This document shows, piece after piece, positions 6,303 through 8,398 of a stretch of DNA of 8,398 nucleotides. Source of the DNA: Desulfohalobiaceae bacterium (lineage in GTDB: Bacteria; Desulfobacterota; Desulfovibrionia; Desulfovibrionales; Desulfothermaceae). The notes beneath the pieces were generated by a model, which saw only the letters and a program-made list of their open reading frames with translations, made no database searches and was not told the DNA's origin. The stretch's first letter is position 1; every line of letters starts with the position of its first letter. The stretch is from the NCBI GenBank assembly GCA_021737115.1, contig JAIPER010000133.1, positions 1 through 8,398 of the forward strand, read 5' to 3'. The position numbers and the translations under genes are program-made.

Positions 6303-6914
6303 TTATTTCAGATCCAAATAATTAAGGATTTCCATGGTATCGTCCTTCATGGCCAGGGCATAAATCCCTTTCCTGGTCAAAGCGCTCACAAAGGCCTCAT
6401 CCAGATACAAAGAGGAGTAGATCGGATACACCCTGTAGTCTCTATATTCCGGGAAATAGTCGAACAGTTCTTCGCTCTCCAGAAAGGCAGCCAGTTTCTC
6501 AACATCACGGAATTCCGGAGAGGACTTGGTCTCGTTCAACACAAATGTTGTGTTACACACGGCAATGGCATCGAATTCCCGCCTTTTGCTGCGATCGGTC
6601 ACACTTCGTTTCTTAACCCGAATGGCGAGATAATCCACGTCTTCGCACCCAAAATACTCCCGGGCTATCCGCGGAAGATTCGGGGCAACGATATCCTCGA
6701 CAACGGTCCCCAGCTTATTGGCCAGATCCCCCCATTGTCTGTTCATGGTCACAATCTGTTTTTTGGACCAATCTTTGTACTCGCGCATTTCGTCCTTGAA
6801 TTCTCGCATTTCAAATGACAGTCGATCCAGGGAAATATTGGCCTGTAACTGGCTGGAGGCCAGTCTCTGCATCACGTCTTCAAGGTAAGATACTTTTTCA
6901 GCGACGTCCGTCAT
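6303..6914 (-). CDS. Coiled-coil protein with a PD-(D/E)XK nuclease-like domain
   Basis: A 203-residue protein starting at ATG 6912-6914, with GGAG six bases upstream. The N-terminal ~60 residues are charged and helical (SFEMREFKDEMREYKDWSKK), probably a coiled coil. The rest looks like a PD-(D/E)XK phosphodiesterase fold: GTVVEDIVAPNLPRIAREYFG with Glu73, then REFDAIAV with Asp115, then VLNETKSS with Glu128 and Lys130. This spacing matches the core E, D, ExK layout of that superfamily. The protein resembles the DUF3782-like group of uncharacterised proteins common in cyanobacteria and Desulfobacterota; that family name is from memory and uncertain. Nucleic-acid cleavage is therefore inferred, not shown. 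It sits directly upstream of hicBA and may share its transcript. No methyltransferase or other restriction partner is visible. Confidence 0.78.
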   Translation of the reverse strand: MTDVAEKVSYLEDVMQRLASSQLQANISLDRLSFEMREFKDEMREYKDWSKKQIVTMNRQWGDLANKLGTVVEDIVAPNLPRIAREYFGCEDVDYLAIRVKKRSVTDRSKRREFDAIAVCNTTFVLNETKSSPEFRDVEKLAAFLESEELFDYFPEYRDYRVYPIYSSLYLDEAFVSALTRKGIYALAMKDDTMEILNYLDLK

Positions 6915-7076
6915 GGCGATCTCCGTTGTTTAGACTTATCGGTTGTTCTCTGTCATAACTCTTTACTCTTACCACGGCGAAGCTTCTGAGCGAGACGGGT
7001 AGTGTACATTGCCTCTTGAGCGACCGGGATTCGTTTCTTTGCTCAGGATAAAACGGGCTAAGAAAAAAGGCAAATC

Positions 7077-7127
7077 AAACCCGGTTTTGCAGCCCGGACT
7101 CAATTCCGGGCTGCAAAAACCGGGTTT
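7077..7127 (-). terminator. Strong hairpin, candidate terminator downstream of cheV
   Basis: The arms AAACCCGGTTTTGCAGCCCGGA-like (7077-7098) and their inverse (7105-7127) pair over about 22 bases with one bulged A and a six-base loop, CTCAAT. In cheV sense a T-rich stretch (CCTTTTTTCTT) begins about six bases after the hairpin. This is close to, but not exactly, an intrinsic terminator, and the gap before the T run is longer than usual. It lies about 70 bases after the cheV stop codon. It might instead be an RNA-processing or palindromic repeat element. Confidence 0.5.
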
Positions 7128-7197
7128 GCCAAAGCCCTGAAGCCAAAATTTCAGATGAGAATTTCGAAAAATGAAACCGCGATTCGAAGTCTGTACT

Positions 7198-8106
7198 TCA
7201 GCACAATTCATCAAGATAGTGCATAAGCTTGTTGACCTCAGGCTTGGTCACATAGTGATCCGCACCCACGCTTTTGCATTTGTCGATCATCTGCTCGTTG
7301 ATCAGGCTGGAGAAAATGATGACCGGAAGCTGTTCCAATTGATTGCTCCGCTTGACTTTTTTGCAGAGGGCCAGCCCGTCCATGCGGGGCATCTCAATGT
7401 CCGTAATCAAGACCATGGACCCGTCAGGCTTCCGGTCCGAAGCAGCCGTCTCTGTCAGATACTCGTGGGCCTCCAAACCGTTTTCAAATTCAGTTATCTG
7501 CTGAAAGCCGGCCTTGTGCAGGACAGAGACCACCCCTTTGCGGATGGTGCTGGAGTCTTCGGCAAAGACAATCTGCAGGTCTTCCCGTTTGAAACCCTCT
7601 TTTTTCTGCAGCGAATCCTCGCTCAGCGGCTCTATAATCATATCAGGAAAGAGCATGGCCAGGATATGCTCCAGATCCAGGACCATGATCTCGGTCTTTT
7701 CCAGATTGACGGTCCCGGTCACATAGGCGTTGGAGCCGAGCATGGAGCTCAAGGGCACGAATTCTTCCCAGGACAGGCGGGAAATGTTGCAAACTCCATG
7801 GGCCTTGAAGCTGCTCACAAAATTATTGAATTCCGTGATCACCACGATTTCCCGGTCCAGCCCCTCCGGCTCTCCCTTGCCCAGAATGGCTGCCAGGTCG
7901 ATCAGGGGAATGGTCGTCTCCCGGTAGAGGTACATGCCCATGACGCCGGGCGGGGCTGTGGGCAACCCGGTCAGCAGCTGCCTGTCGAAATGCTGGATGG
8001 CCTGAACCTTGGCCACATTGATCCCGAACAGCTGCCCGTCAACGTCAACAGTGAGCACTTCCATTTCATTGGTGCCGGTTTCCAGGAGAATGTCGTTTTT
8101 GGCCAT
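7198..8106 (-). CDS. cheV: Chemotaxis protein CheV (CheW-like adaptor with receiver domain)
   Basis: A 302-residue CheV homologue starting at ATG 8104-8106, with AGGA about eight bases upstream. Residues about 12-165 form a CheW-like coupling domain (VLTVDVDGQLFGINVAKVQAIQHF, GVMGMYLYRETTIPLIDLAAILG, VNLEKTEIMVLDLEHILA), which would link chemoreceptors to CheA. Residues about 178-300 form a receiver domain with acidic Glu183/Asp184, phospho-acceptor Asp236 in ITDIEMPRMDG, and Lys288 in YVTKPE. The length is usual for CheV. Phosphorylation by CheA is expected to tune receptor coupling and adaptation. No other che gene is seen in the window, so it is either an orphan adaptor or lies at the end of a cluster beyond the right edge. 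Its leader contains an unusual repeat mosaic. Confidence 0.95.
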   Translation of the reverse strand: MAKNDILLETGTNEMEVLTVDVDGQLFGINVAKVQAIQHFDRQLLTGLPTAPPGVMGMYLYRETTIPLIDLAAILGKGEPEGLDREIVVITEFNNFVSSFKAHGVCNISRLSWEEFVPLSSMLGSNAYVTGTVNLEKTEIMVLDLEHILAMLFPDMIIEPLSEDSLQKKEGFKREDLQIVFAEDSSTIRKGVVSVLHKAGFQQITEFENGLEAHEYLTETAASDRKPDGSMVLITDIEMPRMDGLALCKKVKRSNQLEQLPVIIFSSLINEQMIDKCKSVGADHYVTKPEVNKLMHYLDELC

Positions 8107-8129
8107 GGGATCTATCCTTTTGTTTCTGG

Positions 8130-8248
8130 CTTGCCACGGCGTAGCCGAAGGCGAAGGCGAAGCCGGGATGCTGGGTTCTGGTTTCTGGATGCTGGGTTCT
8201 GGTTTCTGGATGCTGACTTGCCACGGCGTAGCCAGAGGTGAAGCCGGG
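8130..8248. repeat. Repeat mosaic in the cheV leader
   Basis: Two copies of CTTGCCACGGCGTAGCC (8130-8146 and 8217-8233), each followed shortly by GAAGCCGGG, flank a tandem repeat. The tandem part is a 21-base unit repeated exactly (8166-8186 and 8187-8207) with a partial third copy (8208-8215). The unit itself is three related heptamers, GGATGCT, GGGTTCT and GGTTTCT. Copy 1 of the flanking block also has three GAAGGC-type hexamers. The block starts only about 24 bases upstream of the cheV start codon, so it is probably within the transcript leader. Similar short repeats are scattered in related genomes, to general knowledge. Function unknown. Confidence 0.8.
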
Positions 8249-8317
8249 TTGCTGGATGTCCTGAAGAAAATGATTTTGGATATGGTCGTTCAAAGTCCTT
8301 GATTCTCTTTTACTCAG

Positions 8318-8345
8318 CAATGTTCAATCTTCAATAGTCAATCCT
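8318..8345. repeat. Short heptamer array at the right edge
   Basis: Four consecutive degenerate heptamers on the plus strand: CAATGTT, CAATCTT, CAATAGT, CAATCCT. In minus-strand sense they read as TGA-beginning units (TGACTAT, TGAAGAT, TGAACAT). The first TGA is the stop of the possible partial gene at 8338-8397. The array is short, so chance cannot be excluded, but the 7-base period matches the larger arrays in this window. Confidence 0.5.
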
Positions 8346-8397
8346 CTGGCTGCTGATTCACGTCCAGTCTATTGTATTTTGAAGCTTTCGCAAGGCC
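8338..8397 (-). CDS. Possible C-terminal end of an unidentified gene
   Basis: An open frame enters from the right edge and ends at TGA (8338-8340), giving only 19 residues: GLAKASKYNRLDVNQQPED. The composition is that of a normal soluble protein end, and the stop codon coincides with the start of a heptamer array, as for the two large sensor genes. Another frame from the same edge also stays open for 12 codons (ALRKLQNTIDWT, then TGA), so the choice is uncertain. No family can be assigned from so few residues. It would be the gene upstream of cheV in the same direction. Confidence 0.3.
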   Translation of the reverse strand, partial: GLAKASKYNRLDVNQQPED

Positions 8398-8398
8398 A

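Noticed and set aside
6966..6985. Third copy of the CCACGGCG repeat (TACCACGGCGAAGC)
   Set aside because: Only a partial match to the 17-base block near cheV; too short to call with confidence, though it may be a diverged relative.
7171..8241. Plus-strand open frame (356 codons) opposite cheV
   Set aside because: Antisense to a clear CheV; its end is a translation of the leader repeat (DAGFWFL units).

Overview
All recognisable genes lie on the minus strand, so the biology reads from high to low coordinates. The mix of a soluble multi-PAS/GAF hybrid histidine kinase, a CheV adaptor, a Cache-HAMP membrane sensor with a C-terminal Cys4-type tail, and abundant dispersed repeats resembles a free-living, signalling-rich Desulfobacterota (former Deltaproteobacteria) genome. 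This is an inference from protein style only; no rRNA or other taxonomic marker is present.

Layout in transcription order. (1) The right edge (about 8338-8397) may hold the last 19 codons of an unidentified gene. (2) The 8107-8337 gap is a mosaic of short repeats, followed by cheV (7198-8106). (3) The 6915-7197 gap has a strong hairpin that is a candidate terminator. (4) A compact cluster follows: a coiled-coil plus PD-(D/E)XK-nuclease-like protein (6303-6914), then a hicB-hicA toxin-antitoxin pair (5916-6277) joined by a TTGA stop/start overlap. (5) After an AT-rich promoter region comes a signalling pair: a 1082-residue hybrid histidine kinase (2472-5720) and a 509-residue Cache-HAMP membrane protein with no kinase domain but a conserved Cys-rich tail (728-2257). 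(6) A repeat-filled gap (260-727) precedes the start of an exported ABC-substrate-binding-like sensor that runs off the left edge.

How they may work together: the hybrid kinase and the Cache-HAMP protein are probably co-transcribed and could form one signalling unit. The left-edge sensor shares a conserved element about 85-130 bases upstream of its start codon with the hybrid kinase, hinting at common regulation. CheV would couple to a chemotaxis array encoded elsewhere.

The most unusual feature is not a gene. Heptamer-periodic repeat arrays begin exactly at the TGA stop codons of both large sensor genes, in the same phase (gene-sense heptamer TGAAATT). A smaller heptamer array at the right edge also begins at the TGA of the possible partial gene. 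A 21-base (3 x 7) direct repeat sits in the cheV leader. Nothing here proves a new system, but this stop-codon-anchored pattern and the paired upstream elements are the parts that known families do not explain.
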